Shown here piece by piece: positions 41,857 to 49,845 of a stretch of 52,084 bases of DNA; the stretch's first letter is position 1, and each line of letters starts with the position of its first letter. Position numbers and translations under genes: made by a program. The notes under the pieces are model-generated. The model saw only the letters and a program-made list of their open reading frames with translations, made no database searches and was not told where the DNA came from. Source of the stretch: Clostridia bacterium (GTDB lineage: Bacteria > Bacillota > Clostridia > UBA1212 > UBA1255); contig JAEFAM010000008.1 of assembly GCA_016287565.1 (NCBI GenBank), forward strand, positions 1 to 52,084. The letters run 5' to 3'.

Positions 41857-42338
41857 TCATACTCGGCCTGGATCCCGGATTCGCCATAACGGGCTACGGA
41901 CTGGTGGAGAGCGTGTCCAACCACCTTTCCATCATAAAATACGGCGCCATAACCACTCCTGCCGGTATGCCTTTTACACAGCGCCTCATGGCCATAAGGA
42001 ACGGCCTTGCGGACATCATATCCGAATACCGGCCTCAATGCGCCGCGGTAGAAGAGCTGTTCTTCAACAGCAACACCACTACCGCCATTAAAGTCGCCCA
42101 GGGCAGAGGCGTGGCGGTGGAGACGCTGGCGGAGAACGGGATACCCGTGTTCGAGTACACGCCGCTGCAGGTCAAGATGACGGTGGCGGGTTACGGCCGG
42201 GCGGACAAGAACCAGATCCAGCAGATGGTGAAAGTTATGCTGAAACTGGACTCCGTTCCCAAGCCCGACGACGCGGCGGACGCGCTGGCGATAGCCATCT
42301 GCCACAGCTTCTCGCAGCTGACGGCGAAACCGGTGTGA
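41853..42338 (+). CDS. ruvC: Crossover junction endodeoxyribonuclease RuvC
   Basis: 161 aa Holliday junction resolvase, RNase H fold. The acidic residues that bind the two metal ions are in [21 protein letters not shown], and [13 protein letters not shown]. Translation is coupled to ruvB by a 4-bp overlap. The order ruvA-ruvB-ruvC differs from the more common ruvC-ruvA-ruvB. The stop is followed by a 63-bp gap before queH. Confidence 0.95.
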   Translation: MIILGLDPGFAITGYGLVESVSNHLSIIKYGAITTPAGMPFTQRLMAIRNGLADIISEYRPQCAAVEELFFNSNTTTAIKVAQGRGVAVETLAENGIPVFEYTPLQVKMTVAGYGRADKNQIQQMVKVMLKLDSVPKPDDAADALAIAICHSFSQLTAKPV

Positions 42339-42401
42339 CCGGCAATCGGTGCGGGCGGCCGGTACCTGTGCTAAAAAGGTGACAGACAGGGTGACTGATA
42401 T

Positions 42402-43016
42402 ATGAGCATTATTACGCCGGGAGACGGCGCGGACTATAAAAGAAAAACGCTGATGCACATCTGCTGCGGTCCCTGCAGCTTATTTTGCATCGACGAATTC
42501 AGGCGCCTATGCCCGGAAGCTCTGCTCCGGGGGCTGTACGCCAACCCCAACATCCACCCCTATGACGAGTTCCTGAGAAGGGCCGAGAGCACCGCAATTG
42601 CCGCGGACTACAAGGGGCTGGAAGTGGACTTCCTGCCTTACTATAACAGAGGCAGGTGGGAGTGCTTCGCCCGGTCGGACGATCGTCCCCAGCCGCAGGG
42701 GGAGCCGGACAGGGAACGCTGCGAAATGTGCTACAGGGCGCGGATGGAATTGACGGCGGATCACGCCGCCGGACTGGGTTTCGACGCCATCACCACCACG
42801 CTTTTCGTGAGCCCCTACCAGGACCACGAGCTGCTTAAGAAGGTGTGCGAAGAGGCTGCGGAGGCAAGGAGCCTCGATTTCGTATATATCGATTTTCGCG
42901 TGGGGTTCAGGAAGGGCCAGGCGGAAGCCAGGGAGATCGGACTCTACAGGCAGAAATATTGCGGCTGCATACGTTCCTTAAGGGGACCGGCGGCCTCAGA
43001 GGAGTTAAGGAAATGA
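42402..43016 (+). CDS. queH: Epoxyqueuosine reductase QueH
   Basis: 204 aa, cytoplasmic. It performs the last step of queuosine synthesis in tRNA, reducing epoxyqueuosine. Conserved cysteine motifs are HICCGPCS, CEMCYRARM and YCGCIRS; NPNIHPYDEFLRR is also typical. It is the non-cobalamin replacement for QueG. The ribosome site is weak (AGGGTGAC). Its stop overlaps the lepB start (ATGA). No other queuosine genes are nearby. Confidence 0.94.
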   Translation: MSIITPGDGADYKRKTLMHICCGPCSLFCIDEFRRLCPEALLRGLYANPNIHPYDEFLRRAESTAIAADYKGLEVDFLPYYNRGRWECFARSDDRPQPQGEPDRERCEMCYRARMELTADHAAGLGFDAITTTLFVSPYQDHELLKKVCEEAAEARSLDFVYIDFRVGFRKGQAEAREIGLYRQKYCGCIRSLRGPAASEELRK

Positions 43017-43924
43017 ACGACGAAAAGTTGAACGAAAGCGGCCGGGCCATTTCGGAAGAGGTTTTGGAAGACGTTGACGGGATCGAGATCGAAAGGGTCG
43101 CGCCGGTGAACGCGGAAGAATATTTCGTTGACGCAGAAGCTGCGGAAACTGCGGCGGAAGCGACGTTGCCCGATGCGGATGCGAACCGTGAGGCCAGGTC
43201 TTTTTCGGAAGGCGCCGTGACCATCGCAGACGATATGGTGGACTCTTCCCGCTATTTCAGGGCCAGGGCAAACGCCGGCCTCGAGGAAGCGGAGGACGTG
43301 TACTCCGACGGCGATCCGGAAGTCGTCCGGGACGGCGGCGGTAAGAAAAAGAAGGGCAAAAAAAGCGTGGGGAGAGAGATATTGAGCTGGGTGCTTACGT
43401 TCGTTATAGCGTTTTTAGTGGCGATCCTGATCAACGCGTACGTGTTCAGGATCAGCACCGTGTCCGGCAATTCCATGCTGCAGTCCTACACCGACGGCCA
43501 GACCGTGTTCATCTCCCGGCTGCCCTACATATTCTCGGAACCCAAGTACGGAGACGTGGTGGTGTTCGACCACGACCAGGTCCACAGGAACTTCTTCGTA
43601 GAGATAAAAGAGTCCATACAGTACAACATAATAACCATAAAGCTCACCAAGAAGAATCTCGACCACAAATACTGGATCAAGCGCGTTATCGGAGTGGCGG
43701 GCGACACTATAGAGATCAAGGAAGACGGCGTCTACAGGAACGGCGAGAAGCTCCAGGAGGACTACGTGAATCCGAACGAGGCGCCGCGCTATACCCTGGG
43801 CAAATGGGTAGTGGGAGAAGGGGAGGTCTTCGTTATGGGGGACAACCGCAACCACAGCTCCGACAGCCGCGTCATCGGTACTATAAAGATCAATTCGATC
43901 CTGGGCAAGGTAATCAAGTCATGA
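43013..43924 (+). CDS. lepB: Signal peptidase I with long acidic N-terminal extension
   Basis: 303 aa. The Ser-Lys dyad is visible: SGNSMLQS (Ser near residue 153) and YWIKRVIGV (Lys near 222); the later GDNRNHSSDSR box is intact. One membrane helix (ILSWVLTFVIAFLVAILI) lies near 124-144. About 115 cytoplasmic residues precede it, acidic and Ala/Glu-rich, with a KKKKGKKS stretch just before the membrane. It starts at an ATG overlapping the queH stop, preceded by AGAGGAG. It removes signal peptides from exported proteins such as those at 3.4 and 15.8 kb. Confidence 0.95.
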   Translation: MNDEKLNESGRAISEEVLEDVDGIEIERVAPVNAEEYFVDAEAAETAAEATLPDADANREARSFSEGAVTIADDMVDSSRYFRARANAGLEEAEDVYSDGDPEVVRDGGGKKKKGKKSVGREILSWVLTFVIAFLVAILINAYVFRISTVSGNSMLQSYTDGQTVFISRLPYIFSEPKYGDVVVFDHDQVHRNFFVEIKESIQYNIITIKLTKKNLDHKYWIKRVIGVAGDTIEIKEDGVYRNGEKLQEDYVNPNEAPRYTLGKWVVGEGEVFVMGDNRNHSSDSRVIGTIKINSILGKVIKS

Positions 43925-44664
43925 CGCCCGCATCTTTTCCGCTTCCCGACAGGGACAAACTGCTCATCGTCGTCGCCACGGGCAACGACCACAAGGTCTC
44001 GGAGTTCAGGGCCATAATCGGTTCCGTTCTGCCGGAGGACCGTATCTGCGTCATTACCCAGAAGCAGGCCGCGTCGATATGCGGCAGGCGCTACGTTTCT
44101 CCCGAGGAGACGGGAAGCACCTTCGCCGAAAACGCCCGCATCAAATCGACGGCCTTGAGAGACTTCATAAGGGCGTCGGAGGAATTGACCGCCTACGCCG
44201 CCGGGTTCGGAGCCGCAGCCGATATAGCCGACGATTCGGGCCTGTGCGTTGACGCGCTGGGAGGAAGGCCGGGCATATACAGCGCCAGGTACGCCGCCGC
44301 GCCCGGGTCCTTCGACGACGCGGACGACGTTGACAACGTAAACAAACTTTTGAAAGATATGGAAGGGGTGCCTGACGGACGCCGCGGCGCCGGATTCAGC
44401 TGCCACATATCCGCCTTTTTGCTGTTCGGTTCAGGGCTCCGGTCGAGCATTGACGTGGAGACCAGAGGAGAACTCAGGGGCGTGGTGGCGCGAGAAGTCA
44501 TGGGAGAGGGAGGCTTCGGGTACGACCCGGTGCTGTTCATCCCGCGGCTGGGCAAAACCACCGCCATGCTGACGCCCGAAGAGAAAAATTCCATTAGCCA
44601 CAGGGGCAGGGCACTGAGAGCCGCCGCAGGAGAGATATATGGTCATTTTACAAAATTGCGATAA
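43921..44664 (+). CDS. rdgB: XTP/dITP diphosphatase (RdgB/HAM1 family)
   Basis: 247 aa. It removes non-canonical purine triphosphates. Motifs: VATGNDHKVSEF at the N-terminus, TFAENARIKS, ADDSGLCVDALGGRPGIYSARY, and GFGYDPVLFIPRLGKT. About 45 residues longer than usual, with inserts near 40-55 (ICVITQKQAASICGRRY) and 75-95. The start overlaps the lepB stop (ATGA). The end overlaps the next gene by 26 bp. Confidence 0.95.
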   Translation: MTPASFPLPDRDKLLIVVATGNDHKVSEFRAIIGSVLPEDRICVITQKQAASICGRRYVSPEETGSTFAENARIKSTALRDFIRASEELTAYAAGFGAAADIADDSGLCVDALGGRPGIYSARYAAAPGSFDDADDVDNVNKLLKDMEGVPDGRRGAGFSCHISAFLLFGSGLRSSIDVETRGELRGVVAREVMGEGGFGYDPVLFIPRLGKTTAMLTPEEKNSISHRGRALRAAAGEIYGHFTKLR

Positions 44665-45787
44665 TTACGAATATTCCGAAGTATACCGGAACGTTAAAGA
44701 GATATTCGACGCGTGCGGCGGTATCGAAACCATCGTCAGCCCCGGTATGAAGGTGGCGCTGAAGCCCAACCTTATTGGCAGGAAAAAGCCGGAAGAAGCG
44801 GCGACCACCCATCCTTCCATAGTCAGGGCCGTGGCGGAGCTTTGCAAAGAAGCGGGCGGCAGCGTCATGATCTGCGAAAGCCCCGGAGGCGTTTACGATA
44901 AAGGCGCCCTCAGGAGCATCTACAAGGCCACCGGTATCGAAGAAGCGGCGGAACTCTCCGGCGCGGAACTCAATTACGACACCTCGGTGACCAAGGTGGA
45001 AAATCCGGACGGCATGTACTTAAAGACGCTGGAGATACTTACGCCGCTGGCCGGGGCTGATATCGTCATAAATCTGGCCAAGCTCAAGACCCACGGCATG
45101 ATGGTGTACACGGGAGCCATGAAGAACCTGTTCGGAGCCATTGCCGGAGTGGGGAAGGCGGAATACCATTTCAAAATGCCGGATTACGATTCTTTCGCCA
45201 ACACGGTGATCGACATATATTTGTCCGTAAAGCCCTGCTTCAACATTATCGACGCTGTGGAGGGCATGCACCGGGACGGACCCACGGCGGGAGATCCGTA
45301 CCACGCGGGGATACTTATGGGAGCAGCCGACGCCTTCGAGCTCGACCGGGTGGCCCTGGACATGATCGGCGCGGAGCTCGGCCGGGTGCCTATGGGTAGG
45401 ATGGCCGTGGCCCGAGGACTGATGGCGGAAAACGTTCAGGATATCGACGTCAGAGGCGACGTCTCCCTTAAAAAGGCGGAAGAGCGCTGCCGGGATTTCG
45501 TGGTGAAATATAACGACGGCAACACCCGCCTCCACTTCAGCGACGGCGTGCTGGGCAGGGCAATGGAAAAGATGATGAAGCCCAAGCCGGTGTTCACTAA
45601 AGATTGCCGCAGCTGCGGAGAGTGCATGCGCAACTGCCCAGTAAAAGCCATCACCGTGGAAAAGGGAAAGCGGGCAACGGCGGATCTGGACAAGTGCATC
45701 AGATGCTACTGCTGCCAGGAGCTCTGCCCGTTCAAGGCGGTCAAGATCAAAAAGCCCCTCGTGGGCAGGATCGCCGGGAAGCTGTGA
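44639..45787 (+). CDS. DUF362 domain protein with 2x[4Fe-4S] ferredoxin domain
   Basis: 382 aa. The N-terminal DUF362 domain (about 1-310: VALKPNLIGRKKPEEAATTH, KTHGMMVYTGAMKNLFGAI) is followed by a C-terminal bacterial-type ferredoxin with two CxxCxxCxxxCP clusters (CRSCGECMRNCP and CIRCYCCQELCP). Probably a cytoplasmic redox or cofactor-related enzyme; no defined reaction is known for the family. It begins within rdgB (26-bp overlap). The AATGGCA repeat block begins right after its TGA stop. Confidence 0.92.
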   Translation: MVILQNCDNYEYSEVYRNVKEIFDACGGIETIVSPGMKVALKPNLIGRKKPEEAATTHPSIVRAVAELCKEAGGSVMICESPGGVYDKGALRSIYKATGIEEAAELSGAELNYDTSVTKVENPDGMYLKTLEILTPLAGADIVINLAKLKTHGMMVYTGAMKNLFGAIAGVGKAEYHFKMPDYDSFANTVIDIYLSVKPCFNIIDAVEGMHRDGPTAGDPYHAGILMGAADAFELDRVALDMIGAELGRVPMGRMAVARGLMAENVQDIDVRGDVSLKKAEERCRDFVVKYNDGNTRLHFSDGVLGRAMEKMMKPKPVFTKDCRSCGECMRNCPVKAITVEKGKRATADLDKCIRCYCCQELCPFKAVKIKKPLVGRIAGKL

Positions 45788-45944
45788 GAAATGGCAAATG
45801 GCAAATTGAAAATGGCAAATGGCAAATGGCAAATTGAAAATGGCAAATGGCAAATGGCAAATGGCAAATTGAAAATGGCAAATGGCAAATGGCAAATTGA
45901 AAATGGCAAATGGCAAATTGCAAGTTGAAAGCGATAAATTGGAT
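45788..45944 (+). repeat. Left block of AATGGCA heptamer repeats beside the four-helix-bundle gene
   Basis: AATGGCA heptamers occur in runs of two to four, each run closed by AATTGAA. The pattern decays into AATTGCAAGTTGAAAGCG toward the gene. It begins directly after the DUF362 stop codon. The right block (46440-46530) carries the complementary sequence in opposite orientation. Confidence 0.88.
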
Positions 45945-46373
45945 GTGATAAATAGCAAGTGATTAAGGGCGAAGGGAAATTGGTTTTTCGGGATATGGAT
46001 AATCTGATCGAGAACAAAAGTTTTGATTTTGCTGTCAGGATCGTAAAACTGAGCCAGTTCCTTAATGAGCAGAAGAAAGAATTTGTCATATCGAAACAGA
46101 TTCTTCGTTCCGGCACAAGCATAGGCGCCAACGTTGCCGAAGCGCAGCAGGGACAAAGCCACGCGGATTTCATTTCGAAGATGAACATTGCGCTAAAAGA
46201 GGCAGCGGAGACAAAGTACTGGATCCGCCTTTTAGAAGCGACAGGATATTTGACGGAGACCGAGACGGAGGCCCTCCTTGCGGAGTGTGTCAAAATCGAA
46301 AAAATACTCTATTCGATCGTCCGCACATCGAAAATAAAGAAATGATTTGCAACCTCCGATTTTTATTTATCAC
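45945..46373. mobile_element. Candidate IVS-like element: four-helix-bundle gene inside a 10-bp inverted repeat
   Basis: GTGATAAATA at 45945-45954 and its exact complement TATTTATCAC at 46364-46373 bracket the four-helix-bundle gene. Outside them lie oppositely oriented repeat blocks. The internal GC content is visibly lower than that of neighbouring genes. No transposase or target duplication is seen, so mobility is inferred from structure only. Confidence 0.5.
45995..46345 (+). CDS. Four-helix-bundle protein (TIGR02436 / 23S IVS-encoded family)
   Basis: 116 aa, small, helical, no membrane segment. NLIENKSFDFAVRIVKLSQFL, SKQILRSGTSIGANVAEAQ (as two segments), KMNIALKEAAETKYWIRLL are clear signatures of the family first seen in 23S rRNA intervening sequences and related to Avd of diversity-generating retroelements. 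Those proteins form pentameric, nucleic-acid-binding bundles (family knowledge). The ATG at 45995 gives the usual MDN-type N-terminus; the frame is open from a GTG at 45959. It lies between oppositely oriented repeat blocks, with no rRNA or reverse transcriptase nearby. Confidence 0.9.
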   Translation: MDNLIENKSFDFAVRIVKLSQFLNEQKKEFVISKQILRSGTSIGANVAEAQQGQSHADFISKMNIALKEAAETKYWIRLLEATGYLTETETEALLAECVKIEKILYSIVRTSKIKK

Positions 46374-46375
46374 TT

Positions 46376-46530
46376 AAAAATTGCAAATTGCAAATTGAAA
46401 ATTGAAAGATAAGAATTGCAAATTGAGAATGAGAAAAGGAAATCATCATTTCCCATTTACCATTTCCAATTTGCCATTTCCCATTTGCCACTTGCCATTT
46501 GCCATTTCCCATTTGCAATTTGCCATTTAT
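46376..46530 (-). repeat. Right block of repeats, inverted relative to the left block
   Basis: AATTGCA/AATTGAA units (46376-46426) are followed from 46450 by TGCCATT heptamers and TCCCATT variants, the complement of the left-hand AATGGCA units. It stops 20 bp before the trmL start. Repeated TTGCCA hexamers near TATAAA (46527-46532) could supply a trmL promoter (weak inference). Confidence 0.83.
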
Positions 46531-46550
46531 AAACGTTTCGGAGTGATTGT

Positions 46551-47054
46551 ATGTTTCGTGGGTTAAACATTGTGCTTGTGGAGCCGGAGATACCTCAGAA
46601 TACGGGAAACATTGCCAGGACCTGCGCCTGCACCGGTTCCCACCTTCATCTGGTGAGGCCTTTGGGCTTCGAGATAGACGACAGGAAATTGAAGCGCGCC
46701 GGACTGGACTACTGGGACCGGCTGGATATAACTTATTACGACTGCTTCGAAGACGTGCTTGAAAAAGCGGGTGAGGGAAGCAGGTTCTTCCTTTTTACCA
46801 CCAAGGCCAAACGGAGATATTCGGACCAGGCGTTCAGGGACGGCGACTATCTGGTGTTCGGCAAGGAGACTCACGGGCTTCCGGAGCCGCTGCTCAGGGC
46901 GAATTATGAAAAATGCCTCCGCATTCCCATGGGAGGCGAACTGAGATCTTTAAACCTCAGCAATTCGGTGGCGATCGCTGTGTACGAGGCGCTGCGCCAG
47001 CTGGATTTTGAAGGGCTGGAGTCGGAGGGCCATCTCACCGGAAGACCGGATTGA
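46551..47054 (+). CDS. trmL: tRNA (cytidine(34)-2'-O)-methyltransferase TrmL
   Basis: 167 aa SPOUT methyltransferase that 2'-O-methylates the wobble base of tRNA-Leu species. Motifs: LVEPEIPQNTGNIARTC, LVFGKETHGLPE and IPMGGELRSLNLSNSVAIAVYE, the last forming the trefoil knot. RBS CGGAGTG. It stands alone between the four-helix-bundle element and a long repeat region. Its C-terminus extends about 10 residues past the usual end. Confidence 0.95.
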   Translation: MFRGLNIVLVEPEIPQNTGNIARTCACTGSHLHLVRPLGFEIDDRKLKRAGLDYWDRLDITYYDCFEDVLEKAGEGSRFFLFTTKAKRRYSDQAFRDGDYLVFGKETHGLPEPLLRANYEKCLRIPMGGELRSLNLSNSVAIAVYEALRQLDFEGLESEGHLTGRPD

Positions 47055-47189
47055 CGTTGATTGTCGTATTTATTCAATGTCCATATTAGGCTCTTTTCAT
47101 GATACCGTCAGAAATGGTCCTGGACGATCACGGATAATGCGAAAGTTTTTTATAATAGGGTTCCTTTCAACATAATCAATGGGACGAAA

Positions 47190-47660
47190 GAATTGAAATT
47201 CGAGGGGAATGAAGGAATTCGGTCAAAATTCTCGAAGCCTATGCTCATTTCTTTCAAAGTGATGGAGCTAAGAAATTTGAATTCGAGGGAAACAAAGGAT
47301 ATCGTTAAAAATCCCTGAAGCTTGTGTTCATTTCAAGCAGATCAAAGGAACTCAAGACATTGAATTTCGAGGGAATTCACAAAAGCATCGATAATCCTTG
47401 CTTTTTTTGCTCGTTCCAATTACTAGTGCGGCTTCTGCTTCAAGAAATGAGCCTGACAGACGGCGCACGCTTCATTTTTTTCGAGGGAAAAACGCAGAAC
47501 CTTTAGAAATCCTCGAAGTTTGAGCATCCCGCAAAAAACAGGCAGCGCACGCTCCGTTAAGTTTCGAGGGAATTGTAAACATCTGTAAAAATCCTTGAAA
47601 TTAAAGCTCATTCGACCTCCGCGAGCAGAACAAAACGCCGCTCCTCAGAGCCAAATGAAA
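47190..47660. repeat. Tandem array of hairpin-plus-linker units (locus 2)
   Basis: Five hairpins begin with TTCGAGGG at 47199, 47282, 47366, 47480 and 47562 and close with CTCGAA, CCTGAA or CCTTGAA about 38 nt later. After each comes GCTCATTTC, GTTCATTTC, GCTCGTTCC or similar and a linker. Period is 83, 84, 114 and 82 nt; the third unit carries about 30 extra nt. Period and GCTCATTT linker match the array at 34.7 kb although the stem sequences differ. No gene is seen between 47055 and 47747. Confidence 0.85.
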
Positions 47661-47677
47661 AAACGAGCGATAAACAC

Positions 47678-47710
47678 ACAAATGCGAAAACATGGCGTCT
47701 TCGCATTTGT
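47678..47710. terminator. Strong 11-bp hairpin after gtrA, possible terminator
   Basis: ACAAATGCGAA and TTCGCATTTGT pair perfectly around an 11-nt loop. It lies 38 bp downstream of the gtrA stop (minus strand) and at the end of the repeat array. No clear U tract follows on either strand, so function is uncertain. Confidence 0.45.
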
Positions 47711-47747
47711 AATTATCGGTATCAGTTAAAGAACTCTTTATTATAGT

Positions 47748-48311
47748 TTACTCGTTATTTCCGCTTTCGGCGTTATCGGTCTCGGCGACGGCGTCCGGAG
47801 CGGTTTCTGAATTGACCGGCAGAGCTTCATCGGAAGCGGCCGGTTTTTTCTTGCTGTACAGCAATATCTTGCGCATTCCGAAATTCCACACGAACACGAT
47901 CACGGTAGCCACGCATTTGCCCAGGATGTAATATTTGTCCTCCGGGAACCAACTCCCCAGCGCCTGCTTCGGGCCCAGCACGGAATCGAAAAAGTAGATG
48001 ATCAGATTGTTCAATCCCAGCCCGATCACGCTGATTATTGTAAATACGGTAAATTCCGCCACTCTGGTCTTGGTGTTGAGCCCCCTGAAGGCCCAGAACG
48101 TGGACAGCAGGTAGTTGGTGACAAGGCCCAGTATGAACGCGATGGTGGCGGCAATGACGGTGTGCTCTTTAAGCCCCAGGAACTCCTTCAGGACTATGAG
48201 CGCGACCATATCAGCCACCGTTGCAGCGGCGCCCACGAACAGAGAACGGAAGAACTGCACCTTTCCGTCCTCCGGCGGGTCAACGAACAGTTTTTTCAAT
48301 AACGCTTTCAC
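47748..48311 (-). CDS. GtrA family membrane protein
   Basis: 187 aa with four predicted membrane helices: FFRSLFVGAAATVADMVALIV, VIAATIAFILGLVTNYLL, FTVFTIISVIGLGLNNLII and the segment near 118-140. This is the GtrA fold, linked to translocation of lipid-linked sugars or to wall glycosylation. A Lys-Pro then Glu/Ala-rich tail is cytoplasmic. It starts at a GTG 7 bases after GAGGAG, 16 bp after the M32 gene end, so it is co-transcribed with it. Confidence 0.92.
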   Translation of the reverse strand: MKALLKKLFVDPPEDGKVQFFRSLFVGAAATVADMVALIVLKEFLGLKEHTVIAATIAFILGLVTNYLLSTFWAFRGLNTKTRVAEFTVFTIISVIGLGLNNLIIYFFDSVLGPKQALGSWFPEDKYYILGKCVATVIVFVWNFGMRKILLYSKKKPAASDEALPVNSETAPDAVAETDNAESGNNE

Positions 48312-48326
48312 TCTGCCGCTCCTCGA

Positions 48327-49826
48327 TCACAGTCTGTATATCTCTCCGAACTTTTTGTTCAGATATTCCACGTAAACTTCCGGTCTGAATGCGCCGCACA
48401 CTCTCTTGAACAGATCCGAAGGATCGTACATGCTTCCGTGCTTCCAGATGTGCTCCCTAAGCCAGCCGGACACTTTGGAAAGGTCTCCCGCGGCAACGCT
48501 CCCGAACACGTCGAAGCTCTTGTTCATCTCTTCCAGGTACTGGGCTCCGTAGGCGGAACCGATTGCGTAGGAAGGGAAGTATCCTATGGCGCCGAAGGAC
48601 CAGTGGGAGTCCTGCAATACGCCCTGGCGGTCGCTGGGCACGTCGATGCCCAGGTATTCTTTATAGAGCCGTTTCCACTCACCGGGAAGGTCTCTGGCAT
48701 TGACGGCGCCGGAGAACATCATGCGCTCCAGCTCGTATCTCACCATAATGTGGAGGCAGTAGGTAAGCTCGTCCGCCTCGGTGCGGATGAGAGAAGGGCG
48801 GGAGGCGTTGACCGCCCGATAGAGCCGTTCCCGGGTGAGGCCGGAGAGCTGGTCTTTGAAATGCTCAGTGAGCCAGGGCAGTATGACGCCGCAGAATTCT
48901 CTGCTGCGCCCTATAATGTTCTCGAAGAACCGGGACTGGGATTCGTGTATGCCCATGGACACTCCGGAACCAAGTATGGACATGGCCAGTTCGTCGCCGG
49001 TGTTCAGTTCGTACAGCGCGTGGCCTCCCTCGTGAATGACGGAATACATTGAAGAAAGGGGATCGTCCTCGTGGTAGTGGGTGGTGATCCTTACGTCGTA
49101 TTTGGAAAAATCTGTTGTGAACGGGTGCTCCGTCTCCCCGATGACGGACCGCTCCGGGTCAAGCCCCATGACGCCCATTATGAAGGTTGAAAATTCGCGC
49201 TGCACCGGGATCGGGAACGTGTTTTTGAACAGCGGCTCGTCGACCTGATAAGGGGAGGCAATGACTTTCTGCAGCAGCGGCACGATGCCCGCCTTCAGCG
49301 TGGCGAAAAACTTGTCGCAGGTGTCGGTGGTGAGACCCCGTTCGAACATGTCCAGCTGAGTGTTGTACGGGTCCTTTCCGGGCTCGACGCAGAGCGCGAT
49401 CTTCTTAGACGTGTCGAATATCTTCTGAAGGTATGGTTCGAAGGACGCGAAATCGTCTTTCAGTTTCGCCTCGTGCCACACCGCGTCGGATTCCACGCAC
49501 AGCATCTGATACTCCACGAAAAGGTCTTTGGGGATCCTGCGGGTGCGGTCGAAATCCCTGTAAAGCTCGTCGGCTTTCCTGGCGGTCACCGGGTCCAGCT
49601 CGTTCTTGTATTCTTTTAAGGCAAGTATCATCTCTTCCGTTTCCGGCGCCGTTGTCAGTTCATAGCTCATCCGGCTCAGTTCTCCCTGAGTCACCGCCCG
49701 GACTTTTGCGGACTGCTTCGGGGCCACCGTGTTTCCGTCGTAGGAAAGTACTCCGGAGGCGTGGCCGAGCGCGAAGGAGACCCGCTCGTATTCTTCAAGT
49801 TTCTTTAAAGCCTGTTCTTTTGTCAT
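48327..49826 (-). CDS. Carboxypeptidase M32 (Taq type)
   Basis: 499 aa metallocarboxypeptidase, cytoplasmic. The zinc motif HEGGH lies near residue 265 within VIHEGGHALYELNTGDE; HESQSR (GIHESQSRFFENIIGRS) about 30 residues later supplies the family-specific Glu. Also seen are ITTHYHEDDP and ALGHASGVLSYD near the N-terminus. Length matches the family. RBS AGGTGG. It probably trims peptides in the cytoplasm. Upstream maf ends 19 bp away, so maf-M32-gtrA form one unit. Confidence 0.95.
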   Translation of the reverse strand: MTKEQALKKLEEYERVSFALGHASGVLSYDGNTVAPKQSAKVRAVTQGELSRMSYELTTAPETEEMILALKEYKNELDPVTARKADELYRDFDRTRRIPKDLFVEYQMLCVESDAVWHEAKLKDDFASFEPYLQKIFDTSKKIALCVEPGKDPYNTQLDMFERGLTTDTCDKFFATLKAGIVPLLQKVIASPYQVDEPLFKNTFPIPVQREFSTFIMGVMGLDPERSVIGETEHPFTTDFSKYDVRITTHYHEDDPLSSMYSVIHEGGHALYELNTGDELAMSILGSGVSMGIHESQSRFFENIIGRSREFCGVILPWLTEHFKDQLSGLTRERLYRAVNASRPSLIRTEADELTYCLHIMVRYELERMMFSGAVNARDLPGEWKRLYKEYLGIDVPSDRQGVLQDSHWSFGAIGYFPSYAIGSAYGAQYLEEMNKSFDVFGSVAAGDLSKVSGWLREHIWKHGSMYDPSDLFKRVCGAFRPEVYVEYLNKKFGEIYRL

Positions 49827-49845
49827 TTTTCCACCTGTGCCTTCG

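Noticed and set aside
45788-46530. 23S rRNA intervening sequence in place
   Set aside because: The encoded protein belongs to that family, but no rRNA sequence is present on either side.
45788-46530. Diversity-generating retroelement
   Set aside because: The four-helix-bundle protein is Avd-like, but there is no reverse transcriptase, template repeat or variable target gene nearby.
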